From assembly GCA_902479075.1 (NCBI GenBank), contig CABSNK010000004.1, positions 1 to 64,000 on the forward strand: a stretch of 64,000 nucleotides of DNA, written 5' to 3'. The notes below the pieces were generated by a model, which saw only the letters and a program-made list of their open reading frames with translations, did not search any database and was not told the DNA's origin. The translations under genes were made by a program, and so were the position numbers. The stretch comes from an uncultured Collinsella sp. (lineage in GTDB: Bacteria > Actinomycetota > Coriobacteriia > Coriobacteriales > Coriobacteriaceae). Positions 9,504-18,397 of this stretch are shown here, one piece after another; the first letter of the stretch is position 1, and every line of letters starts with the position of its first letter.

Positions 9504-10608
9504 GATGACCGTTGCTATCGCAGCCGGCGGCACGGCGGGACATATCAACCCTGCACTCGCCTTGGCCGAGGAGCTACGTGACCGTGGCCATCACGTTGTG
9601 TTTGTAGGTCAGTCGCATAAGCTCGAGGGTCGTCTGGTTCCCGAGGCAGGGTTCGATTTTGTGCCGATTACGGTTACGGGCTTCGACCGCTCTCGCCCTT
9701 GGACGGCATTGAGCTCGCTGTGGCGTGTCTATAAGGCGAAGCGCACGCTCGGCAGCCATTTTTCTAAAGCCTGCAAGCCCGATGTCGCTATAGGTTTTGG
9801 CGCCTATGTCGAGGTCCCGCTTCTGGGCTGGTGCAAAGACGCGGGCATTCCGTATCTGCTGCACGAACAGAACTCCGTTCCGGGCCTTGCTAACAAGATG
9901 ATGAGTTCGCATGCCGCCCGCGTTTGCATCTCGGTGCCGGCAGCACGTTCCGTGTTTGAGCGCGAGGGCGATCCTGACCATGTGCTCATGACCGGCAACC
10001 CCGTGCGCCGTTCTGTGATCGAGGGGGATCGGGTTCGCGGTCGCAGGGCTCTCGACGTGCCTGAGGACGCCACACTCCTGCTGGTTTTTGGCGGCTCACT
10101 TGGTGCTCAACATCTTAATGAGCGCGTGGCTTCGCTTAAAAACGAGTTGCTCTCGCGCGATAATCTCTATGTTTTGCATTCGACGGGCGCCGATGGCTTC
10201 GAGGGCACCGAGCGTGCTCTTGCCCTGATGCCCGAGGAGGCGAAGCGGTATCGCGTCCAGCCCTACATCGACAATATGGGCGATATGCTGGCCGCGGCCG
10301 ATTTGGTCCTCTCGCGCTCGGGCGCTTCGAGCGTTGCCGAAATCGCCGCTCTTGCCACACCTTCGGTGCTGGTGCCGTATCCGCATGCGACGGCCGATCA
10401 TCAGACCACCAATGCCCGCTATCTGGTCGATGCCGGTGCTGGCGTGCTCTGCGCCGATGCCGATATCGATACCCAGGCGTTTGCCGATGAGCTGCTGCAT
10501 CTTATCGATGATGCGCAGGCGCGCGATGCCATGCGCCAGGCGGCTCGCGGTTTGGCCCAGGACCGCGCTGCCGTCCTTTTGGCAGACGCGGTAGAAGGAT
10601 TGCGTTAG
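9493..10608 (+). CDS. murG: lipid II synthase MurG
   Basis: MurG is the peripheral membrane GlcNAc transferase that converts lipid I to lipid II. Visible motifs are the N-terminal glycine loop AAGGTAGHINPALALA, GFGAYVEVPLL, HEQNSVPGLANK, the second loop FGGSLGAQHLN and SRSGASSVAEIAAL with the nearby PYPHATADHQ. Length is 371 aa, as expected. The ATG lies inside the end of ftsW (11-bp overlap) behind GAAGGGA, which implies coupling. Confidence 0.97.
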   Translation: MTDKMTVAIAAGGTAGHINPALALAEELRDRGHHVVFVGQSHKLEGRLVPEAGFDFVPITVTGFDRSRPWTALSSLWRVYKAKRTLGSHFSKACKPDVAIGFGAYVEVPLLGWCKDAGIPYLLHEQNSVPGLANKMMSSHAARVCISVPAARSVFEREGDPDHVLMTGNPVRRSVIEGDRVRGRRALDVPEDATLLLVFGGSLGAQHLNERVASLKNELLSRDNLYVLHSTGADGFEGTERALALMPEEAKRYRVQPYIDNMGDMLAAADLVLSRSGASSVAEIAALATPSVLVPYPHATADHQTTNARYLVDAGAGVLCADADIDTQAFADELLHLIDDAQARDAMRQAARGLAQDRAAVLLADAVEGLR

Positions 10609-10705
10609 TTAGACGGGATATCGCGGGTCGCCCTCGCGCGGATGCGGTAGGTGCGGTACAGTAGACGGGTTACAGGCAGTGTTTACGCAAGGAGTACACG
10701 AGCAC

Positions 10706-12124
10706 ATGGCTGATTCCCAGACTGCAACCTCCGCGCCCGATTTCAAGAGCGCCCATTTTATCGGTATCGGTGGCGCCGGCATGAGCGGCATCGCCCTCGT
10801 CCTTCACGAACGCGGTTATGTCGTTACCGGCTCCGACCTTAAGACGTCGCGCTATATTCGCCAGCTTACCCGCGCCGGCGTGAAGGTGCATGTGGGCCAT
10901 GAGGCCGCCACCATCGACGAGGTCAAGCCCGATGTCGTCGTGGTCTCTACCGCTATTCCCGAGTCCAACCCCGAGCTCGTCCGTGCGCGCGAGCTGGGTA
11001 TTCCCGTGTGGCCTCGCGCCAAGATGCTCTCGGCTTTGGGTCACGGCTACACCACCGTCGCCGTCGCCGGTACTCACGGCAAGACCACGACCTCTTCGAT
11101 GTGTGCCACCATGCTCGACCGCATGGGTCTGGACCCCAGCTTCCTGATCGGTGGCATTGTCGAGGGCTACGATACCAACGGCAAAAACGGCTCGGGCGAC
11201 TATTTTGTCGCCGAGGCGGATGAGTCCGACAGCTCCTTCCTGTTCCTTAACCCCAATGTGGTCATCGTGACCAACGTCGAGGCCGACCATCTCGATCATT
11301 ACTCGGGTATCGAGGAGATCGAGGCCACCTTCGCCAAGTTTATGAGTCTGGTGGGCGAGGACGGCACGGTCATCGTCTGTGGCGAGGACCCGCATCTGGT
11401 CGAGCTTGCCAAGTCGACGGGCCGTCATGTGCTTTCCTATGGCTTTGCCGAGACCAACGACATCGTCTGCGTGCATCCGGATGTCAAGGGCATCCAGAGC
11501 GACTTTATCGTTCGCTTTGAGGACGGCACCGAGCACGCTGTCGAGATTAAGAGCAACCCCGGTCGTCACAACATGCTCAACGCCACGGCCGTCTTGACCG
11601 TCGCCCATGTACTAGGCCTCGATATCGACGCCGCCGCTAAGGCACTTTCGAGTTTTGAAGGCGTCCGCCGTCGCTTTACCCACGTGGGCGATATCGACGG
11701 CATCACGGTGGTTGACGATTACGGCCATCATCCCACCGAGATCAAGGCGACGCTCGCTGCTGCCTCTTCGCTGGGCTACAAACATGTCGACGTCGTGTTC
11801 CAGCCGCACCGCTATTCGCGCCTGCAGGCTCTGTGCGATGACTTTGCCGACGCATTCGCCAATGCTGACAAGCTGCTGTTGATTGACGTGTTCTCTGCCG
11901 GCGAGATGCCCATCCCGGGCGTCACGTCCAAGATGCTTGCCGATACCGTGCGCGCCAAGCATCCCGGCAAGGAGGTCGTGTACTGCTCGAGCCGTCTTGA
12001 GCTCAATGAGGAGCTCGAGAAGATGGTGGGCGAGGGCGATCTGCTGCTTACCATGGGCGCCGGCGACGTCACGACGGTCGGCCCCGAGTTCATCGAGTAT
12101 CTGACTGCCAAGAAAGACGCTTAA
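10706..12124 (+). CDS. murC: UDP-MurNAc--L-alanine ligase MurC
   Basis: MurC starts stem-peptide synthesis by adding L-alanine to UDP-MurNAc. The nucleotide-binding start HFIGIGGAGMSGIALVL, the ATP loop GTHGKTTTSSM, EADESDSSF, NVEADHLDHY and DDYGHHPTEIKATL are all present. The frame is open from ATG 10679, but GGAG at 10691-10694 serves the ATG at 10706, giving MADSQTATS, so that start is used here (472 aa). The 97-bp gap after murG may hold a promoter; no convincing -35/-10 pair was found. Confidence 0.95.
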   Translation: MADSQTATSAPDFKSAHFIGIGGAGMSGIALVLHERGYVVTGSDLKTSRYIRQLTRAGVKVHVGHEAATIDEVKPDVVVVSTAIPESNPELVRARELGIPVWPRAKMLSALGHGYTTVAVAGTHGKTTTSSMCATMLDRMGLDPSFLIGGIVEGYDTNGKNGSGDYFVAEADESDSSFLFLNPNVVIVTNVEADHLDHYSGIEEIEATFAKFMSLVGEDGTVIVCGEDPHLVELAKSTGRHVLSYGFAETNDIVCVHPDVKGIQSDFIVRFEDGTEHAVEIKSNPGRHNMLNATAVLTVAHVLGLDIDAAAKALSSFEGVRRRFTHVGDIDGITVVDDYGHHPTEIKATLAAASSLGYKHVDVVFQPHRYSRLQALCDDFADAFANADKLLLIDVFSAGEMPIPGVTSKMLADTVRAKHPGKEVVYCSSRLELNEELEKMVGEGDLLLTMGAGDVTTVGPEFIEYLTAKKDA

Positions 12125-12129
12125 ACCCC

Positions 12130-13041
12130 ATGGGTCTGTTTAACGCTGTCATGGCGCTTTCGGGCATGATCGATACGGACATAATTGAGGATGAACGCCT
12201 CGCGCGCCATACGAGCTATCGTATCGGCGGCAAGGCGGACCTCTTTGTGACGTGTCACAGCTATCATGCCTTGCGTCGCGCCGTGGCGGTGCTCGATCGT
12301 GAGCAGGTGCCGTGGGTCATTATCGGCAAGGGATCTAATCTGCTTGTTGCCGATGCAGGCTATCGCGGCGCCGTCATTTCGTTGGGGCGTGAGTTCCAGC
12401 GTACGGTTGTCGCCGAAGACGGTTGTACGCTGACGGTCGGTGCGGGCGTGATATTCGCTCGCCTAGTCAACGACGCGCTGTCGCGCAGCCTTTCGGGCCT
12501 TGAGTTTGCGGTCGGTATTCCCGGCTCCGTTGGCGGCGCCGTGTCCATGAATGCCGGCACGCGAACCGAGTGGATTGGCTCGCTGGTCGAAGATGTCGTT
12601 ACGTTTGACCCGAGCTCCGGCATCAAACATTACGCGGGCTCGGAGATCGCTTGGGGCTACCGTGAATGCAGCCTGCCGCGTAACGAGATCATTCTGGAGT
12701 GCGTGCTCAAGCTCAAACCTGCGCCCAAGGCCGATATCCGTGAACGTATGGAGCGGTACCTGACGCGGCGTAAGCGCACACAGCCCATGGGCTGTGCATC
12801 CTGCGGGTCGGTATTTCGCAACCCGCCCGATGCGAGCGTGGGCAAGCTTATCGAGGATTGTGGATTAAAGGGTTTTTCGGTTGGCGGCGCGGAAGTTTCG
12901 CCCGTACACGCTAATTTTATCGTTAATAACGGAACCGCCTCGGCCGATGACGTGGCCGCGGTTATCAGACATGTGCACGGAAAGGTGAGGGAGGCGTATG
13001 GCATCGAGCTCAGACCGGAAGTTAAATTCCTCGGCTTCTAG
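12130..13041 (+). CDS. murB: UDP-N-acetylenolpyruvoylglucosamine reductase MurB
   Basis: MurB is the FAD enzyme that reduces UDP-GlcNAc-enolpyruvate to UDP-MurNAc. FAD-domain motifs are IGKGSNLLVADAGYRG and VGIPGSVGGAVSMNAG; TSYRIGGKADLF is typical of the N-terminus; the catalytic serine lies in CGSVFRNPP, and a glutamate follows in HANFIVNNG context. Length is 303 aa. The Shine-Dalgarno before ATG 12130 is weak and it starts 5 bp after murC, so translation may be coupled; ATG 12151 is an alternative. The 3' end overlaps ftsQ by 44 bp. Confidence 0.94.
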   Translation: MGLFNAVMALSGMIDTDIIEDERLARHTSYRIGGKADLFVTCHSYHALRRAVAVLDREQVPWVIIGKGSNLLVADAGYRGAVISLGREFQRTVVAEDGCTLTVGAGVIFARLVNDALSRSLSGLEFAVGIPGSVGGAVSMNAGTRTEWIGSLVEDVVTFDPSSGIKHYAGSEIAWGYRECSLPRNEIILECVLKLKPAPKADIRERMERYLTRRKRTQPMGCASCGSVFRNPPDASVGKLIEDCGLKGFSVGGAEVSPVHANFIVNNGTASADDVAAVIRHVHGKVREAYGIELRPEVKFLGF

Positions 13042-14266
13042 AGCATCGAAACCAACCTTCCGCCGCGCCGGAGGGCGTTCCGGCGCACCGTCTCAGCCTC
13101 AACGTAAATCCGTTATGCCTTCTAAGCCTGCTGGGTCCGTGCGGCCTGCCAAGCGTTCGACTGCCGGTTCGCAGCTTGGCGGACGCCCCGCGGCCAAAAA
13201 TGTTGCTCGTCCGGTGGCACGTCCCTCGGTGACGCCCAAACCGGCGATGGGTGCCATACCTTCTCGCCCCATAGCGTCGCCCAAGCCCTCGTTGGGGGCA
13301 AAGGTGACGCGTCCCGGTCGCGCGCTGGGTGCATCTAAGCCACGTATGCTGACGTCGGTTTCGGCCTCCGCAAAACCGCAATCGGGCAAAAAGGGCTCTA
13401 ATCCGCTGTCATCGATCGGCGCCCTGGCAAATCATGCGGCGGGTGCCGCTTCTGCCGTTAAGGGCAAGGGCAAAATCGTGGGCGGCATCCTTGCCGCTCT
13501 GGCAGCGCTTGCAGTCGTTGCCGTCGTCGTCATTAACTCTGGCCTGTTCGCCGCTACCGATATTCAGATCCAGGGCAGCGAGCATGTGACCAAGCACGAT
13601 GCCATCCAGCTGATCGATCTGCCCGAGAACACGTCGCTGTTCAATGTGAATTCCGACCAGATCACCGAGGGCCTTAAGCAAAATCCGTGGGTCTCGGGCG
13701 TGGATGTCCAACGTCAATTTCCCCATACGCTCATCATCACGCCGACGGAACGCAAAGTTATCGCAATCGCCTACATTAGCTCCGACGATCTTGCCTGGGC
13801 GATCGGGGACGATGACACATGGATTGCACCACTGTCTACCTCGGTCGATGTTGACGACCAGGGCAATGTCATTACAACGGGGGAGGGTGCCAACACCCTA
13901 AACGGCATCGATGCCGCCCTGGCGCTCGCCAAACATTACGGAGCCGTGCTGCTGACCGATGTCTCGGCCGATGTCGCGCCGGTTTCGGGGCAAGCGGTAA
14001 ATTCCAAGGCGGTCAAGGCCGGCCTGGATTACGTCCGCGGATTCTCGAGCGAGTTCCTGGGCCAGGTCAAGGATATTTCCACGCCCTCGGTCGAGGCCAT
14101 CTCGGCGAATCTCGATAACGGTATCGAGGTGTCGCTCGGAGATTCGGATGACATTGCCAAAAAGGAGCATATCGTTACCAAGCTGCTTTCGCAGGTGGAG
14201 GGCGTGACGTATATCAACGTTCGATCTCCTGGCAACTATACGTTTAGGAACGCACCGACCTCGTAG
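12998..14266 (+). CDS. ftsQ: cell division protein FtsQ/DivIB
   Basis: FtsQ is a single-pass protein scaffolding FtsL and FtsB at the septum. The 422-residue sequence has a very long cytoplasmic N-terminus (about 160 residues) rich in Pro, Ser, Ala, Arg and Lys, a membrane segment near 163-183 (ILAALAALAVVAVVVINSG), then a POTRA domain (ATDIQIQGSEHVTKHDAI) and the FtsQ domain (NPWVSGVDVQRQFPHTL). The basic tail is longer than in E. coli FtsQ, as in many actinobacteria. GAGGGAGG sits just before the ATG, inside murB. Confidence 0.9.
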   Translation: MASSSDRKLNSSASRASKPTFRRAGGRSGAPSQPQRKSVMPSKPAGSVRPAKRSTAGSQLGGRPAAKNVARPVARPSVTPKPAMGAIPSRPIASPKPSLGAKVTRPGRALGASKPRMLTSVSASAKPQSGKKGSNPLSSIGALANHAAGAASAVKGKGKIVGGILAALAALAVVAVVVINSGLFAATDIQIQGSEHVTKHDAIQLIDLPENTSLFNVNSDQITEGLKQNPWVSGVDVQRQFPHTLIITPTERKVIAIAYISSDDLAWAIGDDDTWIAPLSTSVDVDDQGNVITTGEGANTLNGIDAALALAKHYGAVLLTDVSADVAPVSGQAVNSKAVKAGLDYVRGFSSEFLGQVKDISTPSVEAISANLDNGIEVSLGDSDDIAKKEHIVTKLLSQVEGVTYINVRSPGNYTFRNAPTS

Positions 14267-14464
14267 CGTCTTCTGGCCTTTGTTGATGGGGCATACCGCG
14301 CCGTTTATCTGGTTTGTTTGGTTTTCACCGTCAATTATTTGACTGATACGTTCATAATGTGCAAACATAATACGGTTTACCTTTGCATTTACTTTCAACT
14401 TGAAGGTTAATGTGCGCAGGGGTCAACCCATGCTATGGCAATAACCTTTTTTCGGAGGACCGAC
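14267..14464 (+). promoter_or_regulatory. ftsQ-ftsZ intergenic region with promoter candidates
   Basis: This 198-bp gap is AT-richer than its surroundings, as expected for the separately driven ftsZ gene. Two promoter-like pairs are visible: TTGCAT at 14383-14388 with GTTAAT at 14406-14411 (17-bp spacer), and TTGACT at 14339-14344 with CATAAT at 14366-14371 (21-bp spacer, too long for a standard promoter). CGGAGGA precedes the ftsZ ATG. The promoter calls are inference from pattern only. Confidence 0.4.
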
Positions 14465-15619
14465 ATGCACGAGACAGAGATCAACAACTACCTTGCCGTC
14501 ATTAAGGTGGTCGGCGTCGGCGGCGGCGGTACCAACGCGGTCAATCGAATGATCGAAGAGGGTATCCGCGGCGTCGAGTTTGTTGCCATCAACACCGATG
14601 CTCAGGCACTCGCGATCTCTGATGCCGATATCAAGGTGCACATCGGCACCGACCTGACCCGCGGCCTGGGCGCTGGCGCCAACCCCGAGGTCGGCCGTAA
14701 GGCCGCCGATGAGTCCCGCGACGACATCGCCGAGGCGCTCGCTGGCGCCGATATGGTGTTCATCACCTGCGGCGAGGGCGGCGGCACCGGTACCGGCGCT
14801 GCCCCCATCGTTGCCGATATCGCGATGAACGAGGTCGGCGCGCTGACCGTCGCCGTCGTGACCAAGCCCTTTACGTTTGAGGGCCGCAAGCGCAAGAAGA
14901 GCGCCGAAGAAGGCATTAAGACGCTTTCCGACTGCGTCGACACCATGATCGTTATCCCTAACGACAAGCTGCTCGACATCGCCGAGAAGAAGACCACCAT
15001 GCTTGAGGCCTTCGCAATCGCCGATGGCGTCCTTTCCCAGGGCACCCAGGGCATCACCGACCTCATCACCGTCCCCGGTATCATCAACCTGGACTTCGCC
15101 GATGTTAAGACCATCATGAAGCAGGCCGGTACCGCCATGATGGGTATCGGTACCGCTTCTGGGGACACCCGTGCCGTCGACGCTGCCCAGCAGGCTATTT
15201 CCAGCCCGCTGCTCGAGAGCTCCATCGATGGCGCTACGCGCGTCCTGCTTTCCATTGCCGGTTCCAAGGACCTGGGTATTCAGGAGATCAGCGACGCTGC
15301 CGACGTTGTCGCCAACGCCGTCGACCCCGAGGCCAACATCATCTTCGGTACCGTTGTGGACGAGTCCCTGGGCGATCAGGTGCGTATCACCGTTATCGCT
15401 ACGGGCTTCTCCGACTCCAACGTCAACCGTCAGGACGAGCTCTTCGCTGCTCAGCAGTCCCAGAGCAAGGCCGCTGCTTCTGCCGAGCCGCAGCGCACCG
15501 CTCCTGCCACGAGCCCGGCTCAGGCTGCCCCGACTCGCAACGTCGGTGGTACCGAGCTCCCCAACTTTGGTAACGACCAGTTTGAGCTTCCTGACTTCCT
15601 CAAGCGCGGCAGCTTCTAG
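14465..15619 (+). CDS. ftsZ: cell division GTPase FtsZ
   Basis: FtsZ is the tubulin-like GTPase that forms the Z-ring. The tubulin signature GGGTGTGAAP lies near residue 98, with VVGVGGGGTNAVNRM at the start and the T7 loop NLDFADVKT. The disordered linker is followed by the conserved C-terminal peptide LPDFLKR, the docking site for SepF and other tethers; sepF lies 6 kb downstream. The frame is open from 14435, but the Shine-Dalgarno CGGAGGA fits ATG 14465 (MHETEINNYL), giving 384 aa. Confidence 0.98.
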   Translation: MHETEINNYLAVIKVVGVGGGGTNAVNRMIEEGIRGVEFVAINTDAQALAISDADIKVHIGTDLTRGLGAGANPEVGRKAADESRDDIAEALAGADMVFITCGEGGGTGTGAAPIVADIAMNEVGALTVAVVTKPFTFEGRKRKKSAEEGIKTLSDCVDTMIVIPNDKLLDIAEKKTTMLEAFAIADGVLSQGTQGITDLITVPGIINLDFADVKTIMKQAGTAMMGIGTASGDTRAVDAAQQAISSPLLESSIDGATRVLLSIAGSKDLGIQEISDAADVVANAVDPEANIIFGTVVDESLGDQVRITVIATGFSDSNVNRQDELFAAQQSQSKAAASAEPQRTAPATSPAQAAPTRNVGGTELPNFGNDQFELPDFLKRGSF

Positions 15620-15644
15620 TTCGTCTTTATCAACGACCTGCATG

Positions 15645-15675
15645 GGGTGCGTCCGATTGGGCGCACCCTTTTTTT
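15645..15675 (+). terminator. terminator after ftsZ
   Basis: A 10-bp hairpin GGGTGCGTCC/GGGCGCACCC with a GATT loop is followed by seven T. It closes the mraZ-ftsZ cluster, so the pgeF-pst genes downstream need their own promoter. Confidence 0.9.
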
Positions 15676-15714
15676 GTTGTGTTTCGCCTTTGTAAATGAA
15701 AGCCTCCAATCTCC

Positions 15715-15757
15715 TTACGTTCCCTTTACGTTTGGTCCCTACCGCTGCGGGTATCCT
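15715..15757 (+). promoter_or_regulatory. PHO-box-like direct repeat upstream of pgeF-pst
   Basis: TTACGTT is repeated exactly at 15715-15721 and 15726-15732, an 11-bp period. PhoB/PhoP boxes are known as 7-bp direct repeats with about 4-bp spacers and this period. TATCCT at 15752-15757 is a -10 candidate 19 bp further on. The next genes are pgeF and pstSCAB-phoU, which makes phosphate control plausible. The assignment is inference. Confidence 0.4.
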
Positions 15758-15835
15758 TTTGTTGAAGTATGGCAGCCGTATGGCACGGACTGCAGCGGCG
15801 TCGCCGCGATACTTGTGTTATTAGGAGGCTTTAGT

Positions 15836-16636
15836 ATGGCAGCACGTGCGGACAGCGTTTCGCGTGTCGACCATGATGGAGTTACGTTCGTAGAGGGCGC
15901 GACGCGCGATGTTCGTTTTGCCTTTACCGAGCGCACCGGTGGTGTTTCCGAAGATGCGTACTCCTCACTCAATCTGGGCTGGCATGTTGGCGATGATCCC
16001 TTTGCCGTTCAAGAAAATCGTCGCCGCGCACTCGAGGCCATAGGGGCCGCGGAGTGCGAGCACAACCTGCTTGTTCCCAATCAAGTACACGGTGACCATG
16101 TCGTGACGGTGGCCTCGAACGGTGCCGATTATCTCGAGAATATTCGCGAGCAGATTGCCGAGGGCTGCGATGCCATCGTCTGCACGGCCCGTGAGGTACC
16201 CGTGATGCTTTGCTTTGCCGATTGCGTTCCCGTGGTGCTGGTGGCTCCCGGCGGCTTTGCCGTGGTGCACTCTGGCTGGAAGGGCACGATTGCGCGCATT
16301 TCCGCCAAGGCGTGCCAAGCGCTCTGCGAGGCGGCTGGCTGCAAGCCGGACGACATCTCTGCCTACATTGGGCCCCATATCCTGGGCGACGAGTACGAGG
16401 TGTCCCAAGAACTTATGGATCGCTTTGCCGCCGAGTTCGCGTGCATCGATGCCTCTGCTTCTCGTATGCTCGATCTTTCCGCCGCCATTCGCGAGGCGCT
16501 GATGGACGCCGGCGTCGAGGCGAGCAGCATTGTGGACACCAAGCTTTCCACCGTTCGTCAGAACGACCGCTTTTATTCCTACCGCAACGAAGGCGGCACC
16601 TGTGGGCGCCATGCTGCGATCGGCGTGATGCTATGA
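15836..16636 (+). CDS. pgeF: peptidoglycan editing factor / purine nucleoside phosphorylase PgeF
   Basis: This 266-residue member of the YfiH/LACC1 multi-copper-oxidase-like family normally follows ftsZ in Gram-positive bacteria. Family members cleave purine nucleosides and, in E. coli, prevent misincorporation of L-Ser into precursors. Active-site segments are visible: NQVHGDHV, CFADCVPVVL and HSGWKGT, holding the conserved His and Cys residues. The frame is open from 15647, but AGGAGG at 15823-15828 fixes ATG 15836. Its TGA overlaps the pstS start (ATGA), so both are translationally coupled. Confidence 0.9.
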   Translation: MAARADSVSRVDHDGVTFVEGATRDVRFAFTERTGGVSEDAYSSLNLGWHVGDDPFAVQENRRRALEAIGAAECEHNLLVPNQVHGDHVVTVASNGADYLENIREQIAEGCDAIVCTAREVPVMLCFADCVPVVLVAPGGFAVVHSGWKGTIARISAKACQALCEAAGCKPDDISAYIGPHILGDEYEVSQELMDRFAAEFACIDASASRMLDLSAAIREALMDAGVEASSIVDTKLSTVRQNDRFYSYRNEGGTCGRHAAIGVML

Positions 16637-17469
16637 GAAAGATCGCATCGGTCCTGAGTGCTGCAGTGCTTACGCTCACGCTGTGTGCTTGCTCCTCGGG
16701 ATCTTCCACATCTTCTATTACCGTGGCCGGCTCGACCACGTGCCTTCCCATTGCCGAGATCGCAGCCGAGGGCTTTAAGGAAGAGGCCGGCACCGATGTG
16801 CTCGTCTCCGGCCTTGGCTCCTCTGCGGGTATCGAGGCCGTCAGCAACGGCACGGCCGACATCGCCAGCTCGTCTCGTGGCCTCAATGCCGACGAACAAG
16901 ACCTTGGCCTGACCCCGATCGTAATCGCGCACGACGGCATCGCAGTCATCGTGAACGACGACAACCCGGCCGACAATCTCTCGACCGAGCAGCTCCGCGA
17001 TATTTACGCCGGCAAGATCACCAACTGGAAGGAAGTCGGCGGAGAGGACCTGAAGATTCAGGTTATCAACCGCGACGAGGCGTCCGGTACGCGCGAGGCC
17101 TTCCGTACCATCGTGATGGACGGCACGCCGTTCGATCGCCGCTCGGCCGTTCTTTCGGGTACGGGCCAAGTGCGCGACGTCGTGTCCCGCTCGCATGGCG
17201 CCATTGGCTACATCTCGCTGGGTTTTGTCGAGAGCCTCAACGCCACGACCTCGGTTAAGGCCGTTTCGGTCAACCATGTCGAGGCATCCGAGAAGACGGT
17301 CGCAAGTGGCGGCTATCCCATCTCGCGCGACCTTTACTTCTTTGTGAAGGGTACGCCTTCGCATCAGGCGCAGGACTACATTGACTATGTGACGTCCGAG
17401 AAGATGGACAAGCAGATTCGCGAGGCGGGCTTTATTCCCGTCACCAACGACGGAAAGGGGAGTGAGTAG
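16633..17469 (+). CDS. pstS: phosphate ABC transporter substrate-binding lipoprotein PstS
   Basis: PstS captures phosphate outside the membrane for PstCAB. A lipoprotein signal is clear: MRKIASVLSAAVLTLTLCAC with lipobox LCAC, so the mature protein starts at a lipidated Cys near residue 20. Phosphate-binding segments AGSTTCLPIAE, GLGSSAGIEAV, ADIASSSRGL and NRDEASGTREAF are present. The protein is 278 aa. The start overlaps the pgeF stop by 4 bp (ATGA), and pstC overlaps or abuts its end, so pgeF-pstSCAB is one unit. Confidence 0.95.
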   Translation: MRKIASVLSAAVLTLTLCACSSGSSTSSITVAGSTTCLPIAEIAAEGFKEEAGTDVLVSGLGSSAGIEAVSNGTADIASSSRGLNADEQDLGLTPIVIAHDGIAVIVNDDNPADNLSTEQLRDIYAGKITNWKEVGGEDLKIQVINRDEASGTREAFRTIVMDGTPFDRRSAVLSGTGQVRDVVSRSHGAIGYISLGFVESLNATTSVKAVSVNHVEASEKTVASGGYPISRDLYFFVKGTPSHQAQDYIDYVTSEKMDKQIREAGFIPVTNDGKGSE

Positions 17470-17470
17470 C

Positions 17471-18394
17471 GTGGAAGCACAGGAAACCCCCCAGATTGAG
17501 CAGGAGGCTCAGACGCCCAAAAAGCGTGAGTTGGCGTTGGTGTCGCGTAGCACCTATCTCAAGGAGAAGGCGCTGCAGTGGATCTTCTTTGCCTGCGCGT
17601 TCTTGGCGGTCGTCACCGTTATCCTGATCTTTGTCTTTACCACGTACTCGGCGCTGCCCGTCTTTACCGACATCGGCCTGGCGGACTTCTTTAGCTTTAC
17701 GTGGGCGCCATCCGAGGGCCACTACGGCATCATGTCGCTGCTGGCGGGCTCTGGTCTGGTGACGGTCGGTGCGCTCGCCATGGGCGTGCCCCTGGGTGTG
17801 GGCACGGCTGTATATCTGGTCGAGATCGCCAGCAAGCGCGTGCGCAGGCTCATCAGCCCCGCCGTCGACCTGCTGGCGGGCATCCCCTCCATCATCTACG
17901 GCTTCTTTGGCATGGTCATCATCCGCCCGTTTATCGCGCAGCTGACCGGCGGTCTTGGCTTTGGCGCGCTGACGGCGTGGTTTGTGCTTGCCATCATGAT
18001 CGTTCCCACCATTACCACGCTCACGATCGATGCCCTCAATTCCATCCCCATGGGCATTCGCGAGGCGTCCTATGCCATGGGTGCCACCAAGTGGCAGACC
18101 ATCTACAAGGTCGTGCTGCCTGCAGCCAAGCTGGGCATTGTCGATGCAATTGTCTTGGGTATGGGGCGTGCCATCGGTGAGACCATGGCCGTGCTGATGG
18201 TCGTGGGCAACGCCCCGGTCATTCCAGATAGCATCTCGAGCCCCATCTCGACGCTCACGAGCCAGATCGCACTCGACATGAGCTATTCCTCGGGCCTGCA
18301 TCGCTCGGCTCTGTTTGGCATGGGCGTGGTCCTGTTTATCATCTCAGCTGCACTGGTGGGTATCGTTCGCCTGATTTCAAAGAAGAGGGGGTAG
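17471..18394 (+). CDS. pstC: phosphate ABC transporter permease PstC
   Basis: PstC is one of the two permease subunits of the high-affinity phosphate importer. It has about six membrane segments after a 30-residue cytoplasmic start and the permease EAA loop around REASYAMGATKWQTIYKVVLP. GTG 17471 is preferred (GGGGAG at 17457-17462, 8-nt spacing); an earlier in-frame GTG at 17462 overlaps the pstS stop. This gives 307 aa, normal for the family. Confidence 0.94.
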   Translation: MEAQETPQIEQEAQTPKKRELALVSRSTYLKEKALQWIFFACAFLAVVTVILIFVFTTYSALPVFTDIGLADFFSFTWAPSEGHYGIMSLLAGSGLVTVGALAMGVPLGVGTAVYLVEIASKRVRRLISPAVDLLAGIPSIIYGFFGMVIIRPFIAQLTGGLGFGALTAWFVLAIMIVPTITTLTIDALNSIPMGIREASYAMGATKWQTIYKVVLPAAKLGIVDAIVLGMGRAIGETMAVLMVVGNAPVIPDSISSPISTLTSQIALDMSYSSGLHRSALFGMGVVLFIISAALVGIVRLISKKRG

Positions 18395-18397
18395 GCT

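Noticed and set aside
16210..16632. long upstream extension of pstS
   Set aside because: The frame is open far upstream inside pgeF, but the lipoprotein signal begins at ATG 16633 and the extension is the shadow of pgeF.
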